Source: Aliidiomarina quisquiliarum (GTDB lineage Bacteria; Pseudomonadota; Gammaproteobacteria; Enterobacterales; Alteromonadaceae). Taken from it: a DNA stretch of 64,000 nt. Both the position numbers and the translations under genes were made by a program. The notes beneath the pieces are model-generated. The model did no database searches, had not been told where the DNA came from, and was given only the letters and a program-made list of their open reading frames with translations. The stretch lies in assembly GCF_023922585.1 (NCBI RefSeq), contig NZ_JAMFTN010000024.1, forward strand, positions 62,001 to 126,000, read 5' to 3'. Positions 26,426 to 35,377 of this stretch are shown one piece after another; the first letter of the stretch is position 1; each line of letters opens with the position of its first letter.

Positions 26426-28876
26426 ATGCCAGTACGTTCACGTACGTTTGAATTTCCTGTTACAGGTTTAACCTGCGCTGGCTGTGTGCGCCGAGCTACC
26501 CAGGCAATAGAAAAAGCCACAGGCGTTACCGAGGCGTCGGTAAACCTTGCCAACGCTCAAGCCCGTGTAGTCGGTACCGACATATTAGAGCTTAGCCAGA
26601 TTGTGAATGAGCTTAAGCTAGCCGGATACCCAGCCAGTACCGAACATTTCGAATTTAACTTAATCGGTATGCATTGTGCTTCATGTGTAAGTAAAGTTGA
26701 ACAAGCCTTAATGGCTGAACCAGGGGTTATTAGTGCCCGCGTTAATCTTGCCGCTGAAACCGCTAGTGTTGAGTCTTTAGCTGGCATGGTAAATGCTAAA
26801 CAACTTATGGCGGCCAGCAAAAAGGTAGGCTATGAAGCCAATTTGAAAAGTGAAAACCGTACCGATGCCGAAGCTGACAAAGCAAGCGCACTGCATAGCT
26901 TGCAGCTTTCATTCTGGTTCGCGCTAGTGCTTACGCTGCCGGTATTTATACTTGAAATGGGCAGCCATTTTATTCCTGCTGTAAATACTTGGGTGGAGCA
27001 AACTTTAGGTCAAACATTAAATTGGAACTTGCAGTTTGTACTGACAACCTTGGTACTAGCGGTACCTGGTTGGCGTTTCTATAAAGTAGGTATTCCCGCT
27101 TTATTCCGCGGTTCGCCCGACATGAATAGCCTTGTGGCTATGGGTACTTTGGCCGCTTGGGCTTTTTCAACGGTTGCAACCTATGCACCCACTTTGCTAC
27201 CGGAAGGCACTCGTCACGTTTATTTTGAAGCGGCTGCCGTTATTGTTACGTTAATTTTACTTGGCCGAGTGCTTGAAGCCCGCGCCAAAGGCCGTACCGG
27301 TGACGCCATTAAGCACTTACTTAGCTTGCAGGGCAATGTTGCTCGCGTTCGTATAAATGGTGTGTTACAAGAAATATCTATCGACGAGCTTGAAGTAGGC
27401 ATGGAAGTGGAAGTACGCCCTGGTGAACGCATTGCTGTAGACGGAAAAGTAATTGCAGGTCAAAGTTATGTAGACGAGTCGATGCTTACCGGCGAACCCG
27501 ACGCTGTTACAAAGCAAGCAGGCGACGAAGTGGTTGGTGGTACGGTAAATAAAAATGGCGCTTTAATTTATCAAGTTACTAAGGTTGGTGGCGACACAGT
27601 TTTAGCCCAAATTATTCGTTTGGTAGAACAAGCACAGGGCGCTCGGTTGCCTGTGCAGGCAATGGTAGACAAAGTAACCGCCGTGTTTGTTCCTGTTGTT
27701 ATTGGTCTTGCGGTACTTACTTTTTTAGTTTGGCTGGTTTTTGGTGAATCACCCGCGCTAACTTTTGCATTAGTAAATACTGTTGCCGTACTTATTATTG
27801 CCTGCCCTTGCGCTATGGGTTTAGCCACCCCCGTGTCTATTATGGTGGGTACCGGCCGAGCCGCTGAAGGAGGGGTGTTATTCCGCAAGGGTGAGTCTTT
27901 ACAAACTCTGCGCAACGCCAAAGTTATAGCTTTGGACAAAACCGGCACCTTAACCCGTGGTGAACCAGAACTAACCGACTTACATACCGCTAGCGGCTTT
28001 GACTACGATTCTTTGTTGGCAATTATTGCTGCTGTTGAGCAACAGTCGGAACACCCTATTGCCGACGCCTTAGTAAAAGCTGCGCAAGCTAAAAATCTTG
28101 CCCTACCCACGGTAGAAAAGTTTAAGTCGTTAACAGGTTTAGGTGTACAGGCAGAAGTTGATGGCGAACTTATTTTAATTGGTGCCGACCGTTTGTTCAC
28201 CCAGCAAAACATAGACATTACACCCTTTTCCGAACAAGCAACCACCTTAGGAAACGAGGGCAAGTCGCCTTTGTACGTAGCTGTAGCGGGTAAGCTAGCG
28301 GCCATTGTGGCTGTTGCCGACGCCTTACGCGACACCACCAAAGCTGCAATTGCCGCCATGCATGCACAAGGCCTTACCGTAGCCATGATCACTGGCGACA
28401 ATCAGCGCACCGCAGACGCTATTGCCAACCAACTCAACATTGATCATGTGGTAGCCGAGGTTATGCCTGAAGGTAAAGTAGCAGCGGTGCAAAGCCTACG
28501 TAAAACCTATGGCACAGTGGCCTTTGTGGGCGACGGTATTAACGACGCGCCAGCACTTGCCGAAGCCGACATAGGCATTGCTATTGGTTCGGGTACCGAC
28601 GTAGCTATTGAGTCGGCCGACGTGGTGCTCATGCGCGCCGACCTACAAGGTGTGGTACACGCTAGAACCATCAGCCACGCAACTATTCGCAATATAAAGC
28701 AAAACTTATTTTGGGCTTTTGCCTACAACGCATGCCTTATACCGGTTGCTGCCGGGGTGTTGTACCCTACTTTTGGGGTTTTACTTTCGCCAATGCTGGC
28801 CGCGGGTGCCATGGCGCTTTCTAGCGTTTTTGTAATTACCAATGCTTTGCGCTTACGTAAAGTTCAATTGGGCTAA
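26426..28876 (+). CDS. copA: Cu(+)-exporting P1B-type ATPase
   Basis: Exports Cu(I) from the cytoplasm to the periplasm. The 816-residue product has two N-terminal HMA domains with TCAGC (C17, C20) and HCASC (C84, C87), membrane segments around 155-270, actuator TGE in MLTGEPDAV, the transport CPC (residues 460-462), phosphorylation motif DKTGT (D504), the HP motif in SEHPIADAL, and [18 protein letters not shown]. The C-terminal helices have [11 protein letters not shown] and MALSSVFV, the P1B-1 copper pattern. No metal-sensor gene adjoins it. Confidence 0.96.
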   Translation: MPVRSRTFEFPVTGLTCAGCVRRATQAIEKATGVTEASVNLANAQARVVGTDILELSQIVNELKLAGYPASTEHFEFNLIGMHCASCVSKVEQALMAEPGVISARVNLAAETASVESLAGMVNAKQLMAASKKVGYEANLKSENRTDAEADKASALHSLQLSFWFALVLTLPVFILEMGSHFIPAVNTWVEQTLGQTLNWNLQFVLTTLVLAVPGWRFYKVGIPALFRGSPDMNSLVAMGTLAAWAFSTVATYAPTLLPEGTRHVYFEAAAVIVTLILLGRVLEARAKGRTGDAIKHLLSLQGNVARVRINGVLQEISIDELEVGMEVEVRPGERIAVDGKVIAGQSYVDESMLTGEPDAVTKQAGDEVVGGTVNKNGALIYQVTKVGGDTVLAQIIRLVEQAQGARLPVQAMVDKVTAVFVPVVIGLAVLTFLVWLVFGESPALTFALVNTVAVLIIACPCAMGLATPVSIMVGTGRAAEGGVLFRKGESLQTLRNAKVIALDKTGTLTRGEPELTDLHTASGFDYDSLLAIIAAVEQQSEHPIADALVKAAQAKNLALPTVEKFKSLTGLGVQAEVDGELILIGADRLFTQQNIDITPFSEQATTLGNEGKSPLYVAVAGKLAAIVAVADALRDTTKAAIAAMHAQGLTVAMITGDNQRTADAIANQLNIDHVVAEVMPEGKVAAVQSLRKTYGTVAFVGDGINDAPALAEADIGIAIGSGTDVAIESADVVLMRADLQGVVHARTISHATIRNIKQNLFWAFAYNACLIPVAAGVLYPTFGVLLSPMLAAGAMALSSVFVITNALRLRKVQLG

Positions 28877-28918
28877 GCAACTTTAGCCACGCCCGTTAGG
28901 CCTACGACAGCCTCTAGA

Positions 28919-28954
28919 CACATTACTCCGCTGACTATTAAGCGGAGTAATGTG
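28919..28954. other. Perfect 14-bp hairpin without T-tract after copA
   Basis: CACATTACTCCGCT pairs perfectly with AGCGGAGTAATGTG across an 8-nt loop, 42 nt after the copA stop. Neither strand continues into T's, so it is not a standard intrinsic terminator. It may protect the copA mRNA 3' end or be a protein site. Confidence 0.6.
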
Positions 28955-28984
28955 ATCTAAATCAAACATCCCTTAAAAAAGTTA

Positions 28985-29003
28985 AATGATAATGATTGTC
29001 ATT
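28985..29003. promoter_or_regulatory. Fur box upstream of the ferric iron transporter
   Basis: AATGATAATGATTGTCATT. It contains the 7-1-7 Fur motif TGATAAT-G-ATTGTCA, one base from the perfect dyad, and lies 48 nt before the substrate-binding protein start. It predicts iron repression of the operon. Confidence 0.85.
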
Positions 29004-29050
29004 TAGACTGGCTTATTTTAGAATTAAGCCAACTAAAGGAGTCGTCTTCC

Positions 29051-30082
29051 ATGAAACCTATTCTCAAAATTATTCTTGTCGTTGCTTTTCTTGCTGGCGT
29101 TATTATGCTTCTTACTCCGCGCAATGAAGTTGAGAGCGTTAATATTTATAGTTCGCGTAATGAAGGCTTAATTAAGCCCCTACTTGACGAATTCACCGCT
29201 GAAACTGGTATTCAAGTGAACTTACTAACAGGCAGTGGCGACGGCTTACTTACCCGCTTACAAAATGAAGGTCGCAATACGGAAGCAGACTTATTTTTAA
29301 CCGTCGATGCGGGTGCTTTACACCGGGCTAAAATAGCTGGCCTATTTCAACCTGTTCAATCAGACATTTTAAACCAAGCGTTGCCCAGCAACTTGCGCGA
29401 TCGCGATAACGAATGGTTTGGTTTAAGTATGCGCGCCCGAACCATTTTTTATGCCAACGAACGCGTTGATCCAAGTGAACTAAGTGACTATTTAGCCTTA
29501 GCCGACGAAAAATGGCGCGGCCGTATTTGTGTACGTAGCTCTGATAATCTTTATAACCAGTCGCTGGTTGCTGCCATGATTGCGCATTATGGTGAAGAAA
29601 TTACTGAACAATGGGCCCGCGGTTTAGTGGCTAACTTTGGCCGTAAGCCTGTAGGTGGAGATCGTGACCAGTTACATGCGGTGGCTTCAGGCCAGTGTGA
29701 CATTGCTATAGCAAATAGTTACTACTACGGCGGTATGACCGCAAGCGACGACCAAACTAGTATTGACACAATAAAGAAAGTGTCTTTATTTTGGGCGGCC
29801 CAAAATGCTGAAGGCACTCATGTAAATGTGAGTGGTATAGGCTTATTACGCCATGCTAAAAATGCCGACGCAGCCATTATGCTCATGGAGTTTTTAGCTA
29901 GTGAAGCGTCGCAAGAATGGTATGCCCAAGCGAATCAAGAATTCCCCGTACGAGCAGACACTGAACTTAGCCCAATTTTAGCGAACTGGGGGCCATTTAA
30001 AGCAGACCCATTACCTATTAGTGAATTAGGCGAACATAACGCCGATGCCGTTCGCTTAATGAACCGTGCAGGGTGGCGTTAA
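29051..30082 (+). CDS. fbpA: Fe(3+) ABC transporter, periplasmic substrate-binding protein
   Basis: The 343-residue product has an N-terminal signal or anchor (about residues 4-22, IILVVAFLAGVIMLL). The mature part has the FbpA/FutA/IdiA class features: VNIYSSRNEGLIKPLLDEF, ADLFLTVDAG, RGRICVRSS, and the iron-site tyrosines in ANSYYYGGM. It binds free ferric iron in the periplasm for the permease and ATPase that follow. A Fur box precedes it, and the permease start lies within a few bases of its stop. Confidence 0.92.
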   Translation: MKPILKIILVVAFLAGVIMLLTPRNEVESVNIYSSRNEGLIKPLLDEFTAETGIQVNLLTGSGDGLLTRLQNEGRNTEADLFLTVDAGALHRAKIAGLFQPVQSDILNQALPSNLRDRDNEWFGLSMRARTIFYANERVDPSELSDYLALADEKWRGRICVRSSDNLYNQSLVAAMIAHYGEEITEQWARGLVANFGRKPVGGDRDQLHAVASGQCDIAIANSYYYGGMTASDDQTSIDTIKKVSLFWAAQNAEGTHVNVSGIGLLRHAKNADAAIMLMEFLASEASQEWYAQANQEFPVRADTELSPILANWGPFKADPLPISELGEHNADAVRLMNRAGWR

Positions 30083-30089
30083 AAGTAGC

Positions 30090-31832
30090 ATGACCACTGC
30101 CACTCGTCGTCATCAACTTAGTATATCGGGGCAGGCTATAAGCCTGCTTCGCAGTTATAGCCTGCCTTTTGTGGCCACTGTTATTTGCTTGCCACTGATT
30201 GTGGTTGCCGCGGCATTCTTTCTCGGTCTACTAGGTGCCGAACAACGAGAAACTCTAGCCCATTTATGGCACTTCGTTATTGGTGAGTACATTTGGCATA
30301 CCTTGGTGTTAATGATTGGGGTGGGCTTACTGGTTACCATGATGGGCGTTAGTGCGGCTTGGTTAACCACCGTATGCGACTTTAAAGGCGTATCTTGGCT
30401 GCGCTGGTCTTTATTACTTCCCCTTGCTATGCCCGCTTACATTACTGCATACACCTATAGCGGTATGCTAAGTTTCGAGGGGCCGGTACAAGGTTTGTTA
30501 CGTGAACTCACTGGCTGGCAGTTTGGTGACTATTTTTTCCCAGATATTCGCTCCTTAACAGGGGCAATTCTGGTGCTAAGCTTTGTGCTTTTCCCCTATG
30601 TTTATCTAATTACTCGGGCCGCTTTTATTGAACAATCGCGGGCGGCAATAGAAGCTGCACGCACTCTTGGCTTATCGCCTACCCAAAGCTTTTGGCGTGT
30701 GGCGCTGCCCATGGCCCGCCCTGCTATAGCAACAGGCGTAACCCTAGCATTAATGGAAACTTTGGCCGACTACGGTACCGTGCAATACTTTGGCATCACT
30801 ACTTTTACTACTGGTATTTTCCGTACCTGGTATGGCATGAACGACCAAATTGGCGCCTTGCAGTTAGCCAGCATATTGCTAAGTGCTGTAGTGGTGCTAA
30901 TGGTTATCGAGCGTATTTCTAGGCGCCAGTCGCAATATCATTCGGCCGGCCGTAGTAAGCATTCTGTACGCCCATTTAAACTGACCGGCTTTAGGGCCGC
31001 GCTTGCTTTTGTGGCCTGCTTTATTCCCGTATTGTTGGGCTTTATTTTACCCGCCCTACAATTACTAACTTGGTCGTTTGAACGCTTGCATGTGTGGTTA
31101 CAGCCCGAATTTATTGCCCTTATTCGTAATAGCCTTATTTTGGCTATTGGTGCTTCCATTATTACCGTGCTAGTTGCCTTGTGGCTTTGCTATGGTAAGC
31201 GCCGAATACCTACACCGTTAACTCGTGCCAGTATTAACTTTGCGTCGCTTGGTTATGCAATTCCTGGGGTCGTTATTGCCGTTGGAGTAATAGTTCCCTT
31301 TGCCTGGCTAGACAATAAACTTATTTATTTTTCTGAGCGTTTTTTCGATATAAATCCAGGCTTATTACTTTCGGGTACCATTTTCGCCCTATTATTTGCT
31401 TATCTAGTGCGCTTTTTGTCGGTGTCTATTCAAACTATTGACAGTGGCCTGTCGCAAATTAGCCGAGCCATGGACGAATCAGGTGAAATTTTAGGTTTGA
31501 ACAGCCAACAAATTCTGTCGCGCATACACTTTCCGTTACTGAAAACCAGCTTGCTTACCGCTACTATTTTGGTTTTTGTAGATGTGCTAAAAGAATTGCC
31601 CGCCACATTAATTTTACGACCCTTTAATTTTAATACTTTAGCCGTGCGTGCATACGAATTAGCGGGCGATGAACGCTTAGCAGAAGCCGGGCCCGCTGCT
31701 CTTATGATTGTTTTAGCTGGGCTTATTCCGGTCATATTTTTAAGCCGGGCCATGCAAGCACGCCATAATCGTAATAACCAAGCAGTGGTAACACCAAAAG
31801 CTGAGGAGATCTATGAACCTGTTAAAGCTTGA
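30090..31832 (+). CDS. fbpB: Fe(3+) ABC transporter, permease (FbpB type)
   Basis: The 580-residue permease has two fused binding-protein-dependent domains and about 12 membrane helices. Each half has an EAA-type loop: EAARTLGLSPTQSFWRVALP and a second SGEILGLNSQQILSRIHFP. I chose the ATG at 30090; an in-frame GTG at 30066 would overlap fbpA by 17 nt, and neither has an ideal Shine-Dalgarno. The C-terminal coding end overlaps the ATPase start by 20 nt. Confidence 0.92.
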   Translation: MTTATRRHQLSISGQAISLLRSYSLPFVATVICLPLIVVAAAFFLGLLGAEQRETLAHLWHFVIGEYIWHTLVLMIGVGLLVTMMGVSAAWLTTVCDFKGVSWLRWSLLLPLAMPAYITAYTYSGMLSFEGPVQGLLRELTGWQFGDYFFPDIRSLTGAILVLSFVLFPYVYLITRAAFIEQSRAAIEAARTLGLSPTQSFWRVALPMARPAIATGVTLALMETLADYGTVQYFGITTFTTGIFRTWYGMNDQIGALQLASILLSAVVVLMVIERISRRQSQYHSAGRSKHSVRPFKLTGFRAALAFVACFIPVLLGFILPALQLLTWSFERLHVWLQPEFIALIRNSLILAIGASIITVLVALWLCYGKRRIPTPLTRASINFASLGYAIPGVVIAVGVIVPFAWLDNKLIYFSERFFDINPGLLLSGTIFALLFAYLVRFLSVSIQTIDSGLSQISRAMDESGEILGLNSQQILSRIHFPLLKTSLLTATILVFVDVLKELPATLILRPFNFNTLAVRAYELAGDERLAEAGPAALMIVLAGLIPVIFLSRAMQARHNRNNQAVVTPKAEEIYEPVKA

Positions 31833-32868
31833 TCAGGTCGATGTTGGATTCGGTAAAAGCTCAATTGTAGACGACGTTAGCTTTACCCTAGCAGAAGGCG
31901 AAATTGGCTGCTTACTGGGCCCAAGTGGTTGTGGCAAAACCACGTTACTACGCTCTATTGCTGGTTTTGAGCCTGTACGCCGCGGCAGCATTGAAATTAA
32001 TAGCCGGTTAGTTAGCTCTCCTGCACAGCTTATTCCACCAGAAAAACGTGACGTGGGCATGGTTTTTCAAGACTTTGCTTTGTTTCCGCACCTTACCGTT
32101 GCCGATAACATTAGCTTTGGTATTCGTAATGATTCTAGCAGCGAGCAAATTCAGCGAGTGAACCAACTACTCCAGCATGTTGGTTTAGCTGGCTATGGTA
32201 ATCGTTATCCGCACCAGTTGTCTGGCGGTCAGCAACAGCGCATTGCTTTAGCTCGCGCCTTGGCACCTCGGCCACGAGTGTTGTTACTCGACGAACCCTT
32301 CTCTAGCCTCGACGCCGACTTGCGTGAATCACTCGCCACCGAAGTAAGAGGCCTGCTAAAAAGCGAAGGCATTACCGCGTTATTAGTTACCCATGACCAA
32401 CAAGAAGCCTTTGCCATGGCAGACAAAGCCGGGGTTATGTACCACGGTCGCATGTTGCAATGGGACACTCCCTATGAGCTATACCACGAGCCTACACATC
32501 ATTTAGTGGCTAATTTTATTGGCCATGGCGTGCTACTACGCGGCACTATTACAGCAGACCAAAAGGTATTTACACCATTAGGTTTACTCCATGGCGACGA
32601 AGTGCCTGATAATTCCGCAGGTGAACTGGTAGATGTGTTAGTGCGCCCCGATGATATAATTATTGACGAGGCCAGTGAGCGTCGTGCGGTTATTGTTGGC
32701 AAAGGGTTCCGTGGCGCTCATTACTTATATACGGTTGCTTTAGTCGACGGCACCCAAATTTATTGTATGTCGCCTTCTCACCACCAATACAGCATGGGTA
32801 GTGAAATAGGCTTACGGCTTAACATTGACCACTTAGTGCTGTTCCCAGCTGGGTTTTGCGAAACCTAA
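31813..32868 (+). CDS. fbpC: Fe(3+) ABC transporter, ATP-binding protein
   Basis: The 351-residue ATPase is intact: Walker A GPSGCGKTT (residues 36-44), Q-loop VFQDFALFPHLT, signature LSGGQQQR, Walker B VLLLDEPFSSLDADLR, H-loop LLVTHDQQEA. A C-terminal TOBE-like regulatory region follows. GAGGAG lies just upstream of the ATG, inside the permease gene. It energises ferric iron uptake and completes the Fur-controlled operon. Its intact motifs contrast with the degenerate ATPase at 47966. Confidence 0.95.
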   Translation: MNLLKLDQVDVGFGKSSIVDDVSFTLAEGEIGCLLGPSGCGKTTLLRSIAGFEPVRRGSIEINSRLVSSPAQLIPPEKRDVGMVFQDFALFPHLTVADNISFGIRNDSSSEQIQRVNQLLQHVGLAGYGNRYPHQLSGGQQQRIALARALAPRPRVLLLDEPFSSLDADLRESLATEVRGLLKSEGITALLVTHDQQEAFAMADKAGVMYHGRMLQWDTPYELYHEPTHHLVANFIGHGVLLRGTITADQKVFTPLGLLHGDEVPDNSAGELVDVLVRPDDIIIDEASERRAVIVGKGFRGAHYLYTVALVDGTQIYCMSPSHHQYSMGSEIGLRLNIDHLVLFPAGFCET

Positions 32869-32957
32869 AAACAGCTTCTAGCAATATGCAATAGAAGTGA
32901 GTAAGCTTTTTAATACCGTGCTAACCTCTCAGGAAAGCTACTATTAAGGAGTTACTC

Positions 32958-34625
32958 ATGCCAACATCGGCTGTGTCTCATAGCGAAATGGTTCACCGCG
33001 TGCAGCGCCTAAACGACATAGGTGTGGCCCTTTCGGCTGAACAAAATGCCGATGTATTATTGGAAACTATTTTGTTAGGTGCGCGTGAATTAACCTGTGC
33101 CGACGCGGGTACTTTGTACATGCTCGTAGATGCCCCAGAGCAGCATAAAAGGTTTTTACGCTTTGCTTTAGTGCAAAACGACACCCTTAATATTCATTTT
33201 GGTGGTACTGGCGAAACCGTTAATAATAAGTTTCCCGACTTACCGCTTTACCTTGCCGATGGCACTCCAAATGAACGTATGGTGGCAGCTTATGCGGTGT
33301 TACATGAAAAAACAATAAACATTACCGACGCATATACGGAAGATGGCTTTGATTTTCAGGGTACGCGCCAATTTGATACTAAAACCGGCTATCGTTCGCA
33401 ATCGATGCTGGTTATACCCTTAAAAAATCATGAAAATGAAGTTATTGCTGCTATACAGTTGTTAAATAAAAAAGATAAAAACGGCCGTACTGCTGTTTTT
33501 ACCGACGATGATATGCAACTGCTTTCCTCGCTTGCTTCACAAGCCGCCATAGCCTTAACCAACCGCCAACTGATTGACGACTTGCATACCCTATTTGAAA
33601 GCTTTACCCATGTTATAGCTTCAGCGATTGACGCTAAGTCGCCGCAAACCGGTGCTCATTGCCGGCGGGTGCCAGACGCCACGCTTATGTTAGCTAGGGC
33701 CGCAAGTCATTCCGGCTACCCTGGGCTGGAAGACTTTAAAATGTCGAAAGCTGAAATGTACGCCCTTGAAATTGCAGCTTGGATGCACGACTGTGGCAAA
33801 ATTGTTACGCCACCCCATGTTATTGAAAAGTCGAAAAAGCTTGAAACTATTTGTGACCGCATTATAACAATTGAAGCTCGCCTTGAAGTGCTAGTGCGCG
33901 AACAACGTATTGCTAAACTTGAAGCTGAAGTTGCTGCTTTAAAGTCTGGCCAAACAATTAACGCAAGCAGGGCTGAAGCCCTTGCCGAACAAGAGCAGTT
34001 TTTCCTCGACGCCCTTGAATTTTTGCGCGCCACCAACACCGGTGGCGAGTTCATGCCAGACGAGAAAATAGACCGAGTACAAAGTTTAAGTCAGCTGCAT
34101 TACACAACCCTAGAGGGTAACTTGCAGCCTTTGCTTAATGCCGACGAGTTAGAAAACCTGTCGATTCGTCGTGGTACCTTAACCGAAGCAGAGCGTCAAA
34201 TTATGAACGACCACATGGTGCATACTATTAATATGTTGGACCAACTACCTTTCCCAAAGCACTTACGGCAAGTACCCGAATATGCTGGTGGCCATCACGA
34301 ACGCATGGACGGTAACGGTTACCCCAAGGGGCTTACCCGCGACCAAATGTCTGTACCCGCACGAATAATGGGTATTGCCGATGTTTTTGAAGCACTTACA
34401 GCACCTGAGCGCAGCTATAAAGAAGCCATGCCGCTGTCACAAACGCTTCAAATTATGGGGCGTATGGTAGAAAACCACCATTTAGATCCAGACTTATTTA
34501 ATCTGTTTGTCGAAAAGAAGGTTTACATGAGCTACGCTAAAAAGCATCTAAACCCAGAACAAATTGACGAGTTTAACGTAGCGTTATTACCTGGGTTTAA
34601 TCCGCAGGTTACAAAACGAGGCTAG
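32958..34625 (+). CDS. GAF and HD-GYP domain protein
   Basis: The 555-residue cytosolic protein has an N-terminal GAF domain (about residues 20-200) and an HD-GYP domain. The HD dyad is H277-D278 in WMHDCGKIVTPP, and HHERMDGNGYPKGL lies at 446-459. Between them is an insertion of about 120 residues, partly coiled-coil (IEARLEVLVREQRIAKLEAE). HD-GYP proteins generally hydrolyse c-di-GMP or related cyclic dinucleotides; GAF domains often bind cNMPs. It is 5 nt upstream of a cNMP phosphodiesterase and a cyclase, which suggests that cAMP or cGMP is its signal. Confidence 0.88.
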   Translation: MPTSAVSHSEMVHRVQRLNDIGVALSAEQNADVLLETILLGARELTCADAGTLYMLVDAPEQHKRFLRFALVQNDTLNIHFGGTGETVNNKFPDLPLYLADGTPNERMVAAYAVLHEKTINITDAYTEDGFDFQGTRQFDTKTGYRSQSMLVIPLKNHENEVIAAIQLLNKKDKNGRTAVFTDDDMQLLSSLASQAAIALTNRQLIDDLHTLFESFTHVIASAIDAKSPQTGAHCRRVPDATLMLARAASHSGYPGLEDFKMSKAEMYALEIAAWMHDCGKIVTPPHVIEKSKKLETICDRIITIEARLEVLVREQRIAKLEAEVAALKSGQTINASRAEALAEQEQFFLDALEFLRATNTGGEFMPDEKIDRVQSLSQLHYTTLEGNLQPLLNADELENLSIRRGTLTEAERQIMNDHMVHTINMLDQLPFPKHLRQVPEYAGGHHERMDGNGYPKGLTRDQMSVPARIMGIADVFEALTAPERSYKEAMPLSQTLQIMGRMVENHHLDPDLFNLFVEKKVYMSYAKKHLNPEQIDEFNVALLPGFNPQVTKRG

Positions 34626-34630
34626 CTATT

Positions 34631-35377
34631 ATGAAAATAAAGGTTTTAGGCTGTAGCGGAGGCATTGGCGGCTCATCGGGTAGCACCTGCATACAAATAG
34701 GTAATCATATTTTACTAGACGCTGGTTCAGGCCTAGGGGCACTAAGCCTAAACCACATGCGTAACATTAAGCATGTGGTGCTGTCTCATGCTCATATTGA
34801 CCACATTTGTTCACTACCTACCTTTTTGGCTAATTTGTTTGACTACACCACCGAGCCTGTTACGGTTCATGCCTTACCGGAAACTATTAAAGTATTGCAA
34901 GAGTGTGTTTTCAACTGGAAGATTTGGCCTGACTTTACTCAACTACCTAGCCCTGAACAGCCCATTATGGCGTTTAAGCCGCTACAGCCAAGGCAACCTT
35001 TTGAACTTGAAGGCTATACCTTTATGCCTTTTGCTGTTGACCATACGGTTCCAACGGTGGGTTATAGCGTAAAAAGCCATAACCATCATTTCGTTTTTGC
35101 CGCAGACACTCGCTTAAGTGAAAAGCTAATTCACCAGCTAAATCAGCTTGATCCTATCGACACTTTAATGATTGAGTGTGCTTTCCCCGACCGACTGGCC
35201 AAAGTAGCCGTTCAGTCTGGCCACTTAACCCCTATAACCATGGCTGAAACCATTGCCGCAATTAAAGCTCCCCCTAAAAAAATATGGGTAACGCACTTAA
35301 AGCCAAGTTATGAAGAAGAATTACGCCATGTGTTTGCTACCACCCCCGCTTACCAACAATGGCTTGTATTAAAATAA
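34631..35377 (+). CDS. Class II 3',5'-cyclic-nucleotide phosphodiesterase (metallo-beta-lactamase fold)
   Basis: The 248-residue product begins MKIKVLGCSGGIGGSSGSTC and has the zinc motif SHAHIDH (H53, H55, D57, H58), later metal ligands in FAVDHTV and FAADTRL, and a C-terminal VTHLKPS. This matches the PDE1-like class II cyclic nucleotide phosphodiesterases (yeast PDE1, Vibrio CpdP) rather than CpdA/Icc. It lies directly between the HD-GYP gene and the cyclase (gaps of 5 and 0 nt), so it probably degrades the cyclase's product. Confidence 0.85.
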   Translation: MKIKVLGCSGGIGGSSGSTCIQIGNHILLDAGSGLGALSLNHMRNIKHVVLSHAHIDHICSLPTFLANLFDYTTEPVTVHALPETIKVLQECVFNWKIWPDFTQLPSPEQPIMAFKPLQPRQPFELEGYTFMPFAVDHTVPTVGYSVKSHNHHFVFAADTRLSEKLIHQLNQLDPIDTLMIECAFPDRLAKVAVQSGHLTPITMAETIAAIKAPPKKIWVTHLKPSYEEELRHVFATTPAYQQWLVLK

